Source: Cyrtodaria siliqua (lineage: Eukaryota > Mollusca > Bivalvia > Adapedonta > Hiatellidae). Taken from it: 64,000 nucleotides of DNA. Shown piece by piece: positions 10,367 through 23,480 of this stretch. A model generated the notes under the pieces. It did no database searches and was not told the origin of the DNA. It saw nothing but the letters and a program-made list of their open reading frames with translations. The stretch is from contig JAWPHD010001353.1 of the NCBI GenBank assembly GCA_037043455.1, positions 62,001 to 126,000 on the forward strand, given 5' to 3'. The position numbers were made by a program, and so were the translations under genes. Position 1 is the stretch's first letter, and every line of letters begins with the position of its first letter.

Positions 10367-11344
10367 AAGTGTGACTATACGACATGATCTATGACGTCAT
10401 TATTGCTTATTCTTGAAGAAAAAAACTGTAAACATTCGCCCACATTGAAAGCTTCGGAGTGAGATAAGACTTTTATTTCTTAACCATTTTCTATCCAAAA
10501 AAAGGGCATTCGAACGCTAAATATGTACTCTACCCCCGACTGATATTATTTTTTTGTCAAAGTTGGTACTCTTGGAAAACATTTTGGAAAACTTCTGAAA
10601 ATGCACCAGAAATAATTTGCTAATCCTTGAAGCGTACTTTAATTTTGCACATATTATGAACAAGATCCATTCATATACCCCGTTTTTACCACGAAAACGT
10701 CCCCATTATTATTTCACATCAGGCAAGTGAAAAGGTTTTGGGTTAAAGAACCAGTTCGCAAAAATTAACGAATTTTTAAATTATGCTAATCCGTGAAGTT
10801 GATTTTTTATGCCAAATCGTGAAGTCATTCTTGTTGTCAATTATTTAAAACTTTATAAAACCCGAGATTTTATCGCTATTTTGTCCATCGTCAGACCGTC
10901 CGCCGTTGTTGTATTGCGTCGTCGTCGTAAACATTTTGCTTTAAACGACATCTTCTCTGAAACCACTGGGGAAAATTCCATAAGACTTCACGGGAACGAT
11001 TTTTGGTGGTTATCTCTCAAGGTTATTCAAAATCTGGCAATCCACCAACAGAACTCTGGATGTCATGCCAACAGAAGGAAAATATAGGAAGATAGGATAT
11101 AGTCCTGAAGTTTTATATTCCAGAAATGTCCGTTATAAACCCTTACTTAACATAATTATTCTTGGTGGTGCTTTAGTGACCATTTACCAAGATTGTTCAA
11201 ACCGGGTTGATTCACTAGAAACCATAACCGGAAGGGGCGGGGCTTATTGTTCCTATATGCTGGGATGATACTTGAAGGGATCGGTCTCTGACAGAAGTGT
11301 GCCAAACACGTGTCGTCCATTCATTCGGAACACTTCGGTCATTT
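10367..11344. other. Start of spacer between the duplication arms, no gene
   Basis: I see no credible coding region. A stretch near 10,905-11,070 (containing AACATTTTGCTTTAAACGAC) reads like a degenerate dispersed bivalve repeat. The short ORFs show no domain or motif. Confidence 0.4.
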
Positions 11345-12165
11345 AACTTTACCATTTTGAAAAACAAACATTTTCTTGAATCAACGTGTATGTTTTATGG
11401 AAGGGTAAACTTTTTTTCTCACTTACACAGTACCTGCTGATGACTGCAAGTAATAACATACATTTACTGACGAGATAAAGAAACGCCTCATCGGGAATTT
11501 CCGCTATATATTGTATATACCGCACACTTAATGCCACATAATATTCCAAAGAAATCCCAAGATGTTTTGTAAAACAAAGTTGCAGTTGGTTAGAGAAAGG
11601 ACACAACTGTGATGTTGTAGACGTTTTAATCACAGTACACTTTATAACAAGAAATTCATAAATATTGAAATTCCACTTTGAAAAATTGACTATTTTAGTA
11701 CTGTATTTAAAGTAAAGAGTTTGCAGAAATTTGCATCCTAAGTTTGCTCACATGCTTGAGCCAAACAGATACTCTGCCAATAATCAAACTTTGAAGAAAT
11801 ACTATTTGCTGTGTTTTGTGTTGTTTTAGTATTTTTTCCGAAAAGAAAGGTCTTACGTAGCCATGTACCATTCGATTAACAGCAGCATAGTGTACATACA
11901 ATATATAGCGGAAATTCCCGATGAGGCGTTTCTTTATCTCGTCAGTATATATTGAAATTGTGTTTAGGGTAGTTTTTAAGTGGATTATGATTTTGATTTT
12001 AGCAACAAACAAAAATTAACTTTGCCATTTTGAAAAAAATAAAAAATCTCTATGATCAACATGTATATTTTATGAATGGGTAAACTTTTTTTCTCACTGA
12101 CACAGTACCAATTGATGACTGCAAGTAATAACATACACATTTAAATTGTGTTTAGGGTAGTTTTT
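11345..12165. repeat. Complex direct and inverted duplication
   Basis: A block at about 11,345-11,470 recurs in direct orientation at about 12,018-12,140 (shared GATGACTGCAAGTAATAACA). Between them, a part near 11,463-11,520 recurs inverted at about 11,893-11,950 (shared GATAAAGAAACGCCTCATCG and its complement). The arrangement suggests repeated local rearrangement or an inactive foldback element. No gene is seen. Confidence 0.75.
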
Positions 12166-12934
12166 AAGCACGAACGTCGGTCATCTTTTTTTATCGCAAT
12201 TTCACACTTTTTGGTCTGAGAACAAAACACTAAAAAAGCAATTAAAATTTGTTTAAAAAAACACAAAAACACGCAAATCATGAAAAGAATACTTACAATT
12301 ACGTTTTGCAGCAACTAACTTGGAAATGAGAGAATTTTACAATCATTGCATTTCGATTTTGTCAACAATTTCAACTGATTTAAAGACTAAATCAGTCGAC
12401 CTTAAAACCGAGAGAAGAAAACAAACAAATATTAATAATGTCTTGTTCGAATTATCATTACCACGTTTGCCGGTGTTATTATTTCTTTTTAGTGAAACAA
12501 GCTTGTTTGTTAATAAATAAATCGATTGTTATGCCAATAGAATACTTTAAACACACGATTCATAATTGTTCACACAACGCAGTCGCGGTTTTACCAGTTG
12601 TTCTATAGAACAACAGAACAGAACAGAACAAACTTTTATTCAGACAAACTATACAGTTTCTCGTCTATAACATGTTTACAATATATAAATCTAGTCAGAA
12701 AAATAATAAACAATGCAAATATACAATTACACCAATGGATAAATAATCTATAGAAAATTTAAAAAGATAATTTAATTATGCTCACTTAATTAATCATTTA
12801 AATATACTGTAACGTTATCCTCACAAACCTTATCTAGACTGGAAAAAAATGAGCCGCTTGATGAGTGTGGCAACGCTTTTATTTTGTTCCTCCTCGTTCA
12901 TTTAACCTTTGAAGAAATTGTTCAAAATAACATC
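12166..12934. other. AT-rich spacer without a gene
   Basis: Nothing coding is evident. A short ACAGA-type run at 12,610-12,635 followed by AAACTTTTATTCAGACAAAC resembles the 3' tail of a retroposed repeat, but no body is recognisable. Confidence 0.4.
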
Positions 12935-14150
12935 AATCGATAGAAAGGTTATTTATTTGGCTTTCTAACCATGCATCTTAGGTAAATATTCATTAAACAA
13001 TATATGCAAGCCTGCCAAAACCTTTTAACACAAAATCCTGAGATTTTTAAAATTTTAAGATTTCAAATGCGTGAAGAACATTTTAAATGGAAATATGGAG
13101 CGCTCGCCTTGATTTTTGCACTATTTTTTTAAAGAGCAAATTTTAATTATTTATGCAATTAATACAAGTTGATGCATTGTTTGATAGTTAAAGAAAATAA
13201 TAAATTAGCATAGTAATTCGATTAGAAAGACTTGGTTTAGTTTCTACCACAACTGTTTTTTTATGAAACTGCACTTACTTTTCTACACAGATCCGAGCTA
13301 AATGCAAATACAACTCTTATACAAAGTATAATCATTGTACACAGCAGCAGCTGTTATAGTGGTACCACACACAATGAGTTGCTAAGTTCTTCACACTTGC
13401 TATTTTAGGTTGACCAATTAAAGAAATCACAGATATTGCTACATTACGCATGTCGTTATGCCACTGAAGGAACTCATTTTGTCCTTAGGTGTTAATTGTA
13501 TATTCAGTCAGTGCATTATACGGATGACCCCACTCATTCGACACTTGTATATAGTCCTCTGACTAGGGAGCGTAACAGGACCAATTCGGGAAATAGCTGA
13601 TAAACTGTGAAAGTATAGCTGTTAAATCACGAACGTTTTGTTTTGATGGAAAATCCGGAGATTGTAAACTTAAATCCGGAAAGCGACAGAAAAATCCTGA
13701 GAATCCGGATTTTATCCGGAGATTTGGCAGGCCTGTGTAACATGTATATGTTTGATGACCAAAACAATAAACACACGGTGATGTGCGTAAACGCTTTAAG
13801 AAGAGAAAAACTGAGTTAAATTTCCTTTCAAACTGGAGTTTTTACCTATGTATTTAACGTTATTTGGAATAAAATTACACCATTAGAAAGTTTATTCAAT
13901 TGGCTTTCTAACCATGCATCTTATTTAAATATTTATTAAACAATACAGTCATGTTTGATGACCAAAACAATAAATACATGGTGATGCGCGTACACGCTTT
14001 AAGAAAAGAAAAAATACTATACATTTCCGTTCCAACTCGAGATTTTGCCTATTTATTTAACCGTTATTTGGAATAAAATTACACCATTAGAAGGGTTATT
14101 TATTTGGCATTCTGGCAATGCAAAATATGTAAAAAAAAATCAGTAAAACA
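12935..14150. repeat. Tandem repeats of about 160 bp, first copy split by an insertion
   Basis: Three related units contain GGCTTTCTAACCATGCATCT or close variants, followed by GTTTGATGACCAAAACAATA. They lie at about 12,940-13,009 plus 13,733-13,850, at about 13,880-14,020, and at 14,080 onward (partial). The first is interrupted by the 723-bp element at 13,010, and the second gives the uninterrupted arrangement. Confidence 0.75.
13010..13732. mobile_element. Small non-autonomous element with GCCTGCCAAA termini
   Basis: The segment starts with GCCTGCCAAA and ends with its exact complement TTTGGCAGGC, and inner terminal parts are also loosely inverted. It is absent from the adjacent tandem copy, which gives an empty site. 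No ORF of note is present. I could not identify a clear target-site duplication, so the superfamily is open. Confidence 0.6.
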
Positions 14151-14344
14151 AGGATATATATTGTCTGTTTGCATTGTAGATGGGTGTGTCGTACATCGAT
14201 GCCTCTCGCATACCGACACGATAAGCGCAGTAAACATCGATAAATGCAGCGTATAATCGATAAACTTACCTGGATGACAAGTGTTTTCAGTTGAACACAG
14301 TGTTTTTATACTACCGTGTCATATCTCCGTCATATAAAACCCTG

Positions 14345-14855
14345 CTATATGGCTTTATAGAACTTTTTTTTTTACAAATTAATACATTTTCTCGTGTAAA
14401 GCCACTAGCCGGATTTCAAAATAATTTTATATAAATGGTGTTTTTGTGACACATCTACCAACATTTTTCAAACCGTTTCCTATATGGCTATTTAGAAAAA
14501 TCTTTAAATTTAAATATATATTTAAACTCTTCTCGTCTAAAATCATTAGCCAGATTTCAAAATAAATTCATATAAATGGTATCTGGGAGTCTATTATCCA
14601 GAAGTGCGATCACATGCCCTCTTGGGCCTTTTGTTTTAAAGGTTTACATAAGTAACGAGAAGATGGTTTATATTTTTAAAGAGTTTTCTAAATAGCCATA
14701 TAGGAAACGGTTTGAGCAATTTTTGTAGGTTCACAAAAACACCATTTACATAAAATTATTTTGAAATCTGGCTAGTGGCTTTACACGAGAAAATGTATTA
14801 ACTTTTAAAAGTTTTTTCTATATAGCCATATGGGAAAAAATGCCCCGTCCCTGGC
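14345..14855. repeat. Inverted repeat with arms of about 180 bp
   Basis: The left arm (about 14,345-14,525) and right arm (about 14,668-14,852) are complementary over most of their length, sharing TTAATACATTTTCTCGTGTA and AAACCGTTTCCTATATGGCT. A third, partial copy of the inner motif lies in the loop near 14,530-14,585. It is probably a small foldback element. No ORF is seen. Confidence 0.8.
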
Positions 14856-14888
14856 GGTCATGTTTTTAGCTCTACTGGCCAGCAGAGC

Positions 14889-15097
14889 TTATGCATGCCA
14901 TCTTTGGGATGGTTAAAATTATGTACTATTGATTTTGATGAATATTGAGTTCTGCTCAACCCGGGGCTAGAGGGCGTGAGCGGTAGCTAGCATATTTCAC
15001 TACCGTTCATGAACAGTCTCAATCAAACCGAGACTGCAATATTTTGTATGTGTCGTGTTCGGTCGTTTCCAAAAGTCCATTATCATACTCTTTTTTT
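14889..15097 (+). repeat. Short dispersed element, medium-length copy
   Basis: This is one of four copies in the window of a family sharing the end CCATTATCATACTCTTT, with different 5' lengths. It contains two predicted hairpins: CGGTAG paired with CTACCG (15,0xx region) and CAGTCTC paired with GAGACTG. Other copies lie at 33,262-33,825, 44,116-44,733 and 52,988-53,112. Confidence 0.75.
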
Positions 15098-15720
15098 ATG
15101 AGATGGCGAGTTGTCCGTGGTCTGTCGGTCCGTCCGTTAACGTTTACCTCGTTAAAACGATAGTGCCTTCATTTTTCGTCCGATCTTTACCGAACTTTAC
15201 CAGATTGTTAATATTAATGAAAGCTCGGAAAAGTAAAAAAAACTCAGCCAGATCGGACCAGTAACAGCGGAGTTATGGTCCTTGATTCAGTTAAAAATGC
15301 TATCTTGTGCCTCGTTAAGACGATAGGGCCTTCACTTTACGAAACTTTACTAGATTGTTAATATAAAAAAAAGCTCGGACAAGTTTCAAAACCAGCCAGA
15401 TAGAAATAGTAACAGCGGAGTTATGACCCTTGATTTAGTTAAAAATGCTATATTTTGCCTCGTTAGGACGATGGGGGCCTTCATTTTTCGTATGATCTTT
15501 ACCAAACTTGTCTTTTTGCGCGTTTGTTTTTGTGTTTTGTGGTTGACTGTCGTCCTTGTGTGCTGCTTTCTTTGTCCGAGATTTTTATTTCCTTTCTTTA
15601 CCAGATTGTTAATATCAATGAAAGCTCGGACAAGTTCGAAAACCAGCCAGATTGGACCATTTAGTTCGGAGTTATGGCCCCTTGATTTTCTGAAATATGC
15701 TATATTTTGGCCTCATTAAG
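15098..15720. repeat. Tandem repeats of about 165 bp, third unit with inserted PLE tail
   Basis: Units share CTTTACCAGATTGTTAATAT, AAAGCTCGGA and CAGCGGAGTTATG. The third unit is interrupted at about 15,508-15,600 by GTTTGTTTTTGTGTTTTGTG with GGTTGACTGTCGTCCTT, the same sequence as the tail region of the PLE copies at 32,820 and 56,620. ORFs here are spurious. Confidence 0.7.
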
Positions 15721-16300
15721 ACGAAAGGGCTTTAGGATTTAAACGAAACGTTTTAGGGATGATCAGTTCCAGGTCTAATTGTGCAAATCATTGCCGTGTT
15801 CCGGTTGAATGATTTTTGGCAGAATTATGGCATTTTACAGGTTTTAATACACATACTGTGTCTGGACTAGTTCTCCAGAAGCCCTCGCCAGATTTCAATG
15901 AGACTTTGCATGGACGATCAGCACCAAGCCTAGTTGTGCAATTTATCGTCGCGTTCCGGTTTACAGATTTTGTCGGAGTTATGGCCGTTTAAATGTTTTT
16001 TGATAAACAAGCTTTTTTCGGGGTGGTTCTTCTGAACCCCTGGCTGGATTTCAACGAAATTTGACAAGGATGATCAGTATCAAGCCTAGTTATGCACATC
16101 ATCGCCATATTCCGGTTGAATGTGATTTTTGGCAGAGTTATGGCCCTTGAAATGTTTTAACTCCTTGCCGGATTTCAGCGAATCATGGTGGGGATGATCA
16201 GTACCGAGCCTAGTTGCACCTGTCATTGCCGTGTTCTGGTTGAATGTATTTTGGCAGAGTTATGACCCCTTAAATGTTTTAATACACTTACTTTGTCCAG
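15721..16300. repeat. Degenerate tandem repeats of about 170 bp
   Basis: At least three units contain variants of GATGATCAGTACCAAGCCTA, followed by a CGTGTTCCGGTTGAATG-like segment and GGCAGAGTTATGGCCC. This is a pattern I recognise from other bivalve intergenic DNA. No gene is present. Confidence 0.7.
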
Positions 16301-16494
16301 ACTACTAAAATTTTCGAATATAACGGGCACTATTTCTGCCAAATAAATATTGTTTCTGATATTATGTTCACATCAAAAGTGTTGAATTACTGTCAACCAT
16401 TATATCATTGACATTGTTCATGCCTGGATGAAAATTTCAATTAACCATACGCCATCCATTTTGGATTTTCTTCAAAGATGACTGACCAATAGGG

Positions 16495-16690
16495 TGCAGC
16501 AAACCTCATTCTTACCCTACTACTGCCATTCCAATAAAACGGAACAGTGTAAATAAAGAAATCCCCGCCATGATCTATTCTCTGACCAACAATGCAGCAT
16601 TAATAGGCAATATAAGTAAAACACAAAGATGCTCGTGTATATGTATTAAAAAGAAACCTTTAGTTTATAAAACCGATATTTTATAATAAT
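16495..16690 (-). mobile_element. Fragment of PLE terminal region
   Basis: This closely matches 52,550-52,740, sharing GTGTAAATAAAGAAATCCCC and GCAGCATTAATAGGCAATAT. It is a non-coding terminal (pseudo-LTR) fragment of the same Penelope-like family as the longer copies. Confidence 0.75.
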
Positions 16691-18860
16691 GTATGAATGT
16701 ATTAGATGATGTGGAATAGTAGTGTATTCAGTACGTATTTGTAAAAGGCGAGACACACGTTAATCATTTAGTATTTCTCCATCAGAAGCAATCCACATCC
16801 CTTGTATAATTACACGGCAGCAAAATATATCTGCCAGACAGTACATGTTCGCCAAATTTAAGCAAAGATTATGCAGATGCACAATAGCTGGCACGAGATT
16901 ATATCAACATAATTAATTAGCCTTAATTACATGATGGGATAGTTTTCTATATCAACCGATACAACGGTGATAGTAAATAGATCGTTGTACGGGTTTGGAA
17001 AATATGTTCCTTCCTTTAATTCTAGGTAAGTTCAGTCTACTTTATATTTCTTGTTGTTTAATATTAGAAGACGAACGTATCTAAGTTTAAAGTTATAAAT
17101 AATATCGATGCTAAATTACTTTGAAATAAGTGTTATAAACAATATAAATATGTGAATTCAGTAATAATAAATGATAAGATGTATGATTGTTTTAACTAAA
17201 AGTATCTATATGTAATATTGTATGATTGTTTAATAAATAGATCTTTGTACGGTTTTGAAAAACATGTTTCATTTTACTTTTTACATTGCTTTCCTCTTAC
17301 GTTTGATTCCTTATTTTTGTTTCTCTTATCTTTTTATTTTAACTTTGGATTCTCTTGGGTTTCACTTAGCTTTGGCTTCTCTTATATTTGGTTTCTGCTT
17401 ATACATCTATGTTTACCTTGTGTTATTCTTGCTTTCTTTCTCCTTATTACTGGCACATGTTAACTTGTTGTTTTAGTTTATTATATTATATTAGTAATTA
17501 TCAAAGTATTGGGACCCATTATTAGTAAATGTAATACTCAAATCTCATAAACTAAATTCGTAAGGGTTTTTTATTACATTGTTTTACTTAAATCGCTATC
17601 GTTTTCACATACCGCTTCTCTTTATTACATATTTATAGTGCATAACGTATAAATATTGATTACCCAATACAGAAGAATTTTTTTTCGGTAATTCTCCTAT
17701 TTTAAGATAATTAACTAAAATTGTAACTAATTGTAACGAGGTTATTGTAAATTACTGAAACACGCATAAGCATAGCTTTTATCAATCATTTTCTATTTTC
17801 CTTATTTTCCTTATTTTCCCGTAATTTTGATTTGACTTTTAAAGTTTATAGATTACGTTCAACGTTACAGTCTAATTAGACAGGTTAAAACATTATTCTA
17901 TACAATTTAGAGATATTTGTTATCAAGTGAGTATTTGTCAAGAGCTTGGTTGAACCTACTGTCTAGCGACTGTTGAACCCTATTGCTAATGAACTGTTTT
18001 TACGGGTCGATAGAAAGGTGAAAATGTCTTTTTAGCTGGAGTTTTAAGTTGCTGTCACAGCTTGCTTCGTATAAGAAGCTGCAGCCTACTTTTAAACTTC
18101 TCTCTGGATTTCGTCGGACTGTTCTACACACCAATGTCCCAACCGCTTTTATTCACCTTGTATGGGAAACCTCAATGCTTCGGAGACCACACGGGATGGA
18201 ACCTCGCTGATGTGAAGTCTCGTCAGTTTATAGATACCAGTGTCCCAGCAAACTCACTCCCTGTCAGTGAAACGCAATGCTTCGAAAGACAACGCGAGAA
18301 ATAAGCCACTGAGACCTTAGTCTGGTACCCTTCCCCTACTGCGCTCGCTACTCTCTCTTCGTGGGGTCAGGCAATGGCTGGTGGCATTTTGAATGAGGCA
18401 TTATGGGTCCATGTGTCAACAAGGTGTTTTTAAATTCGAAAACGTCATTTGTTTAAAAAATAGTTTCACTCATAACTGACATACAAAAGTTGTGACCGAG
18501 GTGAGGGTTCGATGCAATGCGATCTTATTGATCTAAGTCATGTACATTTTGTTTGAAAAATGTTTTAATTAAGATTATTGAACTAATGTTATGATGGCTG
18601 GTCAAAATCATGGTGAGCGTCAACAACTCGCTTTTCGTCGATGGAAACTAAAATAGGCGTCTCCTTCTCCTACAATGTCGTTTGGTGAATAGCATATTGT
18701 CTGTTCTTTGATTTAAAACCGATTTCATGTCTATGGGCCTAATAGTAAGGAAGTTATGTCAGTTTTATGATTTGTCGTACCGCACCCACCTTCATTTTAC
18801 ATGGACTCTATTTGAAAACAGTTATATTAATGGTTAACTAACAAATAAATTAATTTTGTA
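16691..18860. other. AT-rich spacer, no gene recognised
   Basis: ORFs at 17,218-17,476 look hydrophobic, but the DNA is T-rich and the hydrophobicity follows from composition. A moderately GC-richer patch at 18,050-18,400 has one 80-codon frame without a recognisable domain. No promoter or RNA gene is supported. Confidence 0.4.
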
Positions 18861-18867
18861 AATGGAG

Positions 18868-18945
18868 TTACTGTGGTCGAGTGGATAGCATACTTTACTC
18901 TCGTCCTAGAAGTCATGGGTTAAATTTTTTATTCGCTTTGGGGTG
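18868..18945 (+). repeat. tRNA-like remnant (SINE head or tRNA pseudogene)
   Basis: TGGTCGAGTGGATAGCATAC matches a tRNA D-arm/A-box, and GTCATGGGTTAAATTTTTTA sits where the T-arm should be, but the B-box consensus is lost. It is not a functional tRNA gene. Confidence 0.5.
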
Positions 18946-19336
18946 CCACATCCAAGGTATATCAATCGCAGGGTCCATCGAATCACCGCAAAACACCGAT
19001 AACCAGCACAAAACGCAATTATGGGCCTATATGCATGAAATCTATTATCATTCTTTATGTCATGGCTTTATAATAATTAAGGTTGAACTGACACATTTAA
19101 TAAAATGTATTTAAAATCTACGATTTACTGTGCACCTTGTTAACAGTTCTGTGGTATATATCTAATATAGTGTGTTAAAATACACGTTTAATGCTCTTTT
19201 GACATTTTTTGAATAATAAAAAAAAATGCATAGGAGCCAATTTATTAGGCTAATATCTAATAATACTATTTATATTAATTAATATGAAATATATTTTAGA
19301 ACTATATGATTCTGAGTGTATCCTGTGTACATTAAA

Positions 19337-19690
19337 TACCTCTTGTACAATGGTTACTGCATATATGTATATGTACCTCTTGTACAATCGTTACTGCATA
19401 TATGTATACGTACCTCTTGTATAATGGTTACTGTATCTATGTATATGTACCTCTTGTACAATGGTTACTGCATATATGTATATGTACCTCTTGTACAAGC
19501 GTTACTGAATATAGGTATATGTACCTCTTGTACAATGGTTACTGCATCTATGTATATGTACCTCTTGTTCAATGGTTACTGCATATAATTATGTATATGT
19601 ACCTCTTCTACAATGGTTACTGCATCATATTTATATGTAACTTGTGTGCAATGGTTACTGCATTATATTTATATGTATCTTTATTATAAA
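19337..19690. repeat. 37-bp minisatellite
   Basis: TACCTCTTGTACAATGGTTA starts units at 19,337, 19,374, 19,411 and 19,448, exactly 37 bp apart. About nine units follow, and the last ones are longer by a few bases. Tyr/Val/Leu-rich ORFs here are products of the repeat. Confidence 0.92.
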
Positions 19691-21404
19691 TGGATTCTGC
19701 ATACTGTATAAGTCAGTTTGTATGAATGATTATAGGTGTATTTAAATGTGCCTTTATGGGACAATTACTTAATTTAAATTTTCAAATATTTTTTAATTAC
19801 ATAACAACGGTATTTATATAATCATCGTAATATATATCTAGCAATCTAAGGATTTGCGTAGTATTGCTTTATTAATTTATTAAAAGTCATTGTAATGGAA
19901 TATGATTTTGTTTCATGTTTTAATATTTATCGATTTCATTAATATTTGTTTATTACAAAATATTTCACGCCATGTTTTTATTTGTCTGATTAATATACAT
20001 TTTTTTAAATCTTTTTTCTCTATTGAAACCAAGTGATTCTCAAGTTATATTTATGTATCCAGATATAAGGGTGAAATTCCTATCCACTGACCATAGAATT
20101 GACCAGCTGGTGTCAGCTAACACATTGTGTGGCTGGCTATATCAGCTCCCATAATAATCACTGAAATGTGCTAAAGCGACAGGTTAATGGCTTGGAGACT
20201 GCCTCTCAATTTACGACCAAGTTAGCCCTTTAAATGCAATGCAGGGTTATGTAACATGTGTCTACCAGTGTTCTTGATGGTACTGATGATATATTTCAAA
20301 GTTCACTGACCAGTGGTTGCTGAAATAATTGGACTTGGCCAACGTACAACTGAAAACCAACGTCGACGCAGAAGTTGAGTAGAGCTACAACAGCTCTTCA
20401 ACAAATATTCTGGCTTTCAAGTTAATGATAAAAAAGAATCTGGCCAATGTACTAAGCGAAATAACAATCCCAGCTTTAAAGAAAATGATTTTTTTGTATC
20501 AGTCCGGATGAAAGGAAAATCCCCCCCCCCCACCCCCCGGAATCAAAATGGCCGGTCCCTAAGTATATATCCTATAAACGCATAAAACAATTGGCATATA
20601 AATTCAGGTTTTATATCATATATTTTAATATTATATAGACTAGTAAATAATTAAGAGCCTCTAAGTTTATCCACCTACCAACAAGTATTTACTGTTTAGA
20701 GTAAAATTTCAGGTACTATATAATTAAAAACTGTGCCATGGCGCCATCAAGCAATGGTTAGTTCAGTTAGTTTGCATGTACATACCCTCGTTGATTGCAT
20801 GGGTACACAGTTTGATGTAATCAATTTTCAATCCTGTTAAAAAGCTAGAATTTATACTAAGGGAGATAACTAACTATAAAGAATCACTAATAAGGGAGGT
20901 AAGACACACCGTTCATTTTAACATGATATTATGCACATGTAAAGCAAACATTAATCTTTCATAAACGAAGCGTTCCTTTTCGGCGAATTGGTTCATAACA
21001 ATACTATTTTACGTTATATATACAGGGACAAACAATCATGTAGTACGTTTATTTTTATTAACAAATATAATTTGAAAAAATAGTGTCATTTTGCGTAAAT
21101 TCGGTTTTCATGTGCATTATGAAAAAAAAACGATCGACAAATGATTTTTTACTGAAATATTTCTAGTTCTCCAAAATGGAGATTTAATGTTTTAATTTAA
21201 TAAACAAGACAACCTACTTTCTTGAACAGAACAGACATCGCAGGCATACATATATGCAGTAAGAGGAAATGTAACAAAATCACAAATAATATATTACAAT
21301 GTGTGACCAAAGACAAGAAAATTGTTCATTTAGTACATTTCTTGTTGGGGGAAACAAATGTTATATGTGTAAACTATTTTCCTATCGATATATTGCAGGA
21401 TATG
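19691..21404. other. AT-rich end of spacer with a dispersed duplicate
   Basis: No gene is seen. A poly-C run lies at 20,521-20,538. The part 20,560-20,905 is a direct duplicate of 34,568-34,690 joined to 36,758-36,945 (shared AGTTAGTTTGCATGTACATA), and here it lacks the minisatellite and other repeats found between those two pieces. Confidence 0.65.
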
Positions 21405-22579
21405 GTAACCTGTAAGGTGGAAACCGATAATTTGAGCAAACATGGCGGCGAAATTCAATTAATGTCCAATTTTTTTATTATCAAAACTGGCTATTTAATG
21501 CAACACTGCAAAGCTGCAAACAGCCAGTAAAATAGGAACATTTTATAACTTAACAGTGTGCAGATAACATCCTGAAAACATAAAACAACACTTACAAGCG
21601 TTCGTGTACTTGGTGAGTATGCGATTGCTCACTAGGAAGTAATTTTTTAAAGAACATTTCCATCTTCAGACATCACTTAAAAAAAATTCATTTTCTGTTA
21701 GGAATAGATTCAATTTAACGCATTAACACTTGCCTACTTTTCTAAGCGAGCTATATCTCGACTTTGTAAGCCTCAGTATAGCACACGAAACCCGGAGCTT
21801 CACTTTTTTTGCTACGAGTGTACCGAGCATCAACTTTATTTGACTGTACTGGTTGTAAGAGTTTTTCATTACGGTTAGTTTGAGCTGAATTGTGAGCATC
21901 ATTACGGGTATATTGATCAATGTTCTAGCGTATTTGAACATACGAGAGATAAAACACGCAACGTCCAAACTGGCATAGCGTGTTAAAACACATTGATTGC
22001 TCGTGATGTTCCGTTATCATGGTGGGATTATATAACACTCTGGAGCGTAGCTAGGGCGGTTTTAAACGTAGACAAGGAACATATTATGCATGTATGTGTG
22101 TGTGTGTGTGTGTGCGTGCGTGCGTGCGTGTGTGTGTGTGTGTGTTTGAGGGGTGGAGGAAGGGGTAGGAGGAAGTTGGGTTCTAAATATTTTAGATATT
22201 CTTAATTTTGCTTCAATGTATACGCAGCTGCGCACTCTGCATGCATTTAGCTACGCCCTGCCCTATTTATACTTACATAAGAAAGTAACTCTTAATTAAC
22301 CCTGTAAGTAATGTAAAACTGTAGTCTCGTTATTTTACTCCAAGGTTATAATGAACCATTGTTTTTCAATCTGGCATAATTACATTTATTCAAATATATT
22401 CAAATCAAGCAAATTTAAGAAAGCTATTGATATCATGTTATACACATTTAACAATGTCTCGATATATATATACATTTATATATTATCCTCTATCAATTGC
22501 AACACCCCTATTTCAGTTGTATTTTACTCGCTACCTATTCAACAAACACAGAAAGGTTGTCATGAGAGAAAGTATGTGC

Positions 22580-22850
22580 CTATATATGATTGGGGTTAAA
22601 GGTCGTTTTCAACACTACATGTAGGTCAGTCATATCATGATGGTGTCTACGCTATGCTCAACTTTATACTTCAGACACACTGGAATACCACGCCGTAGAC
22701 ACATGCCATGGAACACACGCAGTGACATTATACTGACCTTCATATGCTGAACGTCAAGCAAGTTATTAGAAGTAGCTTGTAAACCCATAACCTCCCACAT
22801 GCGAAGCAGACGTTCAATCAATAAACACCTCCGCAATTCATAAGAGAAAG
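22580..22850 (-). mobile_element. tRNA-derived SINE (right arm copy)
   Basis: This mirrors the SINE at 8,885-9,170, sharing TGGAATACCACGCCGTAGAC and its tRNA-like head near 22,800-22,850. Its presence at the equivalent place in both arms shows that it was inserted before the duplication. Confidence 0.75.
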
Positions 22851-23109
22851 AGATCAAGAAAGAAATAATCGGCTTTCCTCACAATGAAGATACACAGAGA
22901 GTAGATATGCAGATCAAATAGGATACAAGAATCAGCGCTGCCCAGTGGACAGTGTGTTGAATTTGAAATCCGAATGAAGCTGGTTCAAACTTTCCGGGAC
23001 TTCCGTGATTTGTTTAATTGTTTCGCTGCACACGCTACACATACTTTTAGATCACTTTATGCTGAACTTGCTATACTTAACATGGCGTCCCATATGTTTG
23101 TATCCCCGT

Positions 23110-23480
23110 GTGTCTTTTAATATTGCCTAACTCGGTAAACGATTAAACCCACACGCTACATTGACTGGTATGGTGTCTCGGCTGTATGTGTGCGCATGTG
23201 TTTTGTAAGATTGCTTGAATGGTCAAATCCTTTACTGCAAACACTACACTTATATGCGGTCTCTCCTGTATGTTTGCACATGTGTTTTGTAAGACTGGCT
23301 GACTCGGTAAATCTTTAAATGCACACACCACACGTACATGAGGCCTCACCAGTATGCATGTCCTTGTGTATTGTAAGATCACTTTACTTCATAAATATTT
23401 TATCGCACACTTAAATGGAGTTTCGCCTGTATGTATACGCATGTGTATCTTTACTGCACACGCTACACTTACATGGCGTC
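23110..23480 (-). pseudogene. Decayed C2H2 fingers, distal end of right-arm locus
   Basis: On the minus strand, finger-like units with linkers such as TGERPHI(S) appear in alternating frames, for example codons within 23,143-23,382. They match the left arm at about 8,240-8,560 unit for unit. Stops and frameshifts rule out a protein. Confidence 0.75.

Noticed and set aside
17218..17476. Possible small membrane proteins
   Set aside because: Hydrophobicity follows from T-rich DNA; two overlapping frames look equally hydrophobic and no start context or homology is evident.
18868..18945. Functional tRNA gene
   Set aside because: A-box present but the T-arm/B-box is degenerate and no acceptor stem pairs.
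19316..19689. ORFs with repeated YLLYNGYCIYVYV-type sequence
   Set aside because: Direct product of the 37-bp minisatellite; 37 is not a multiple of three, so all frames show the same pattern.
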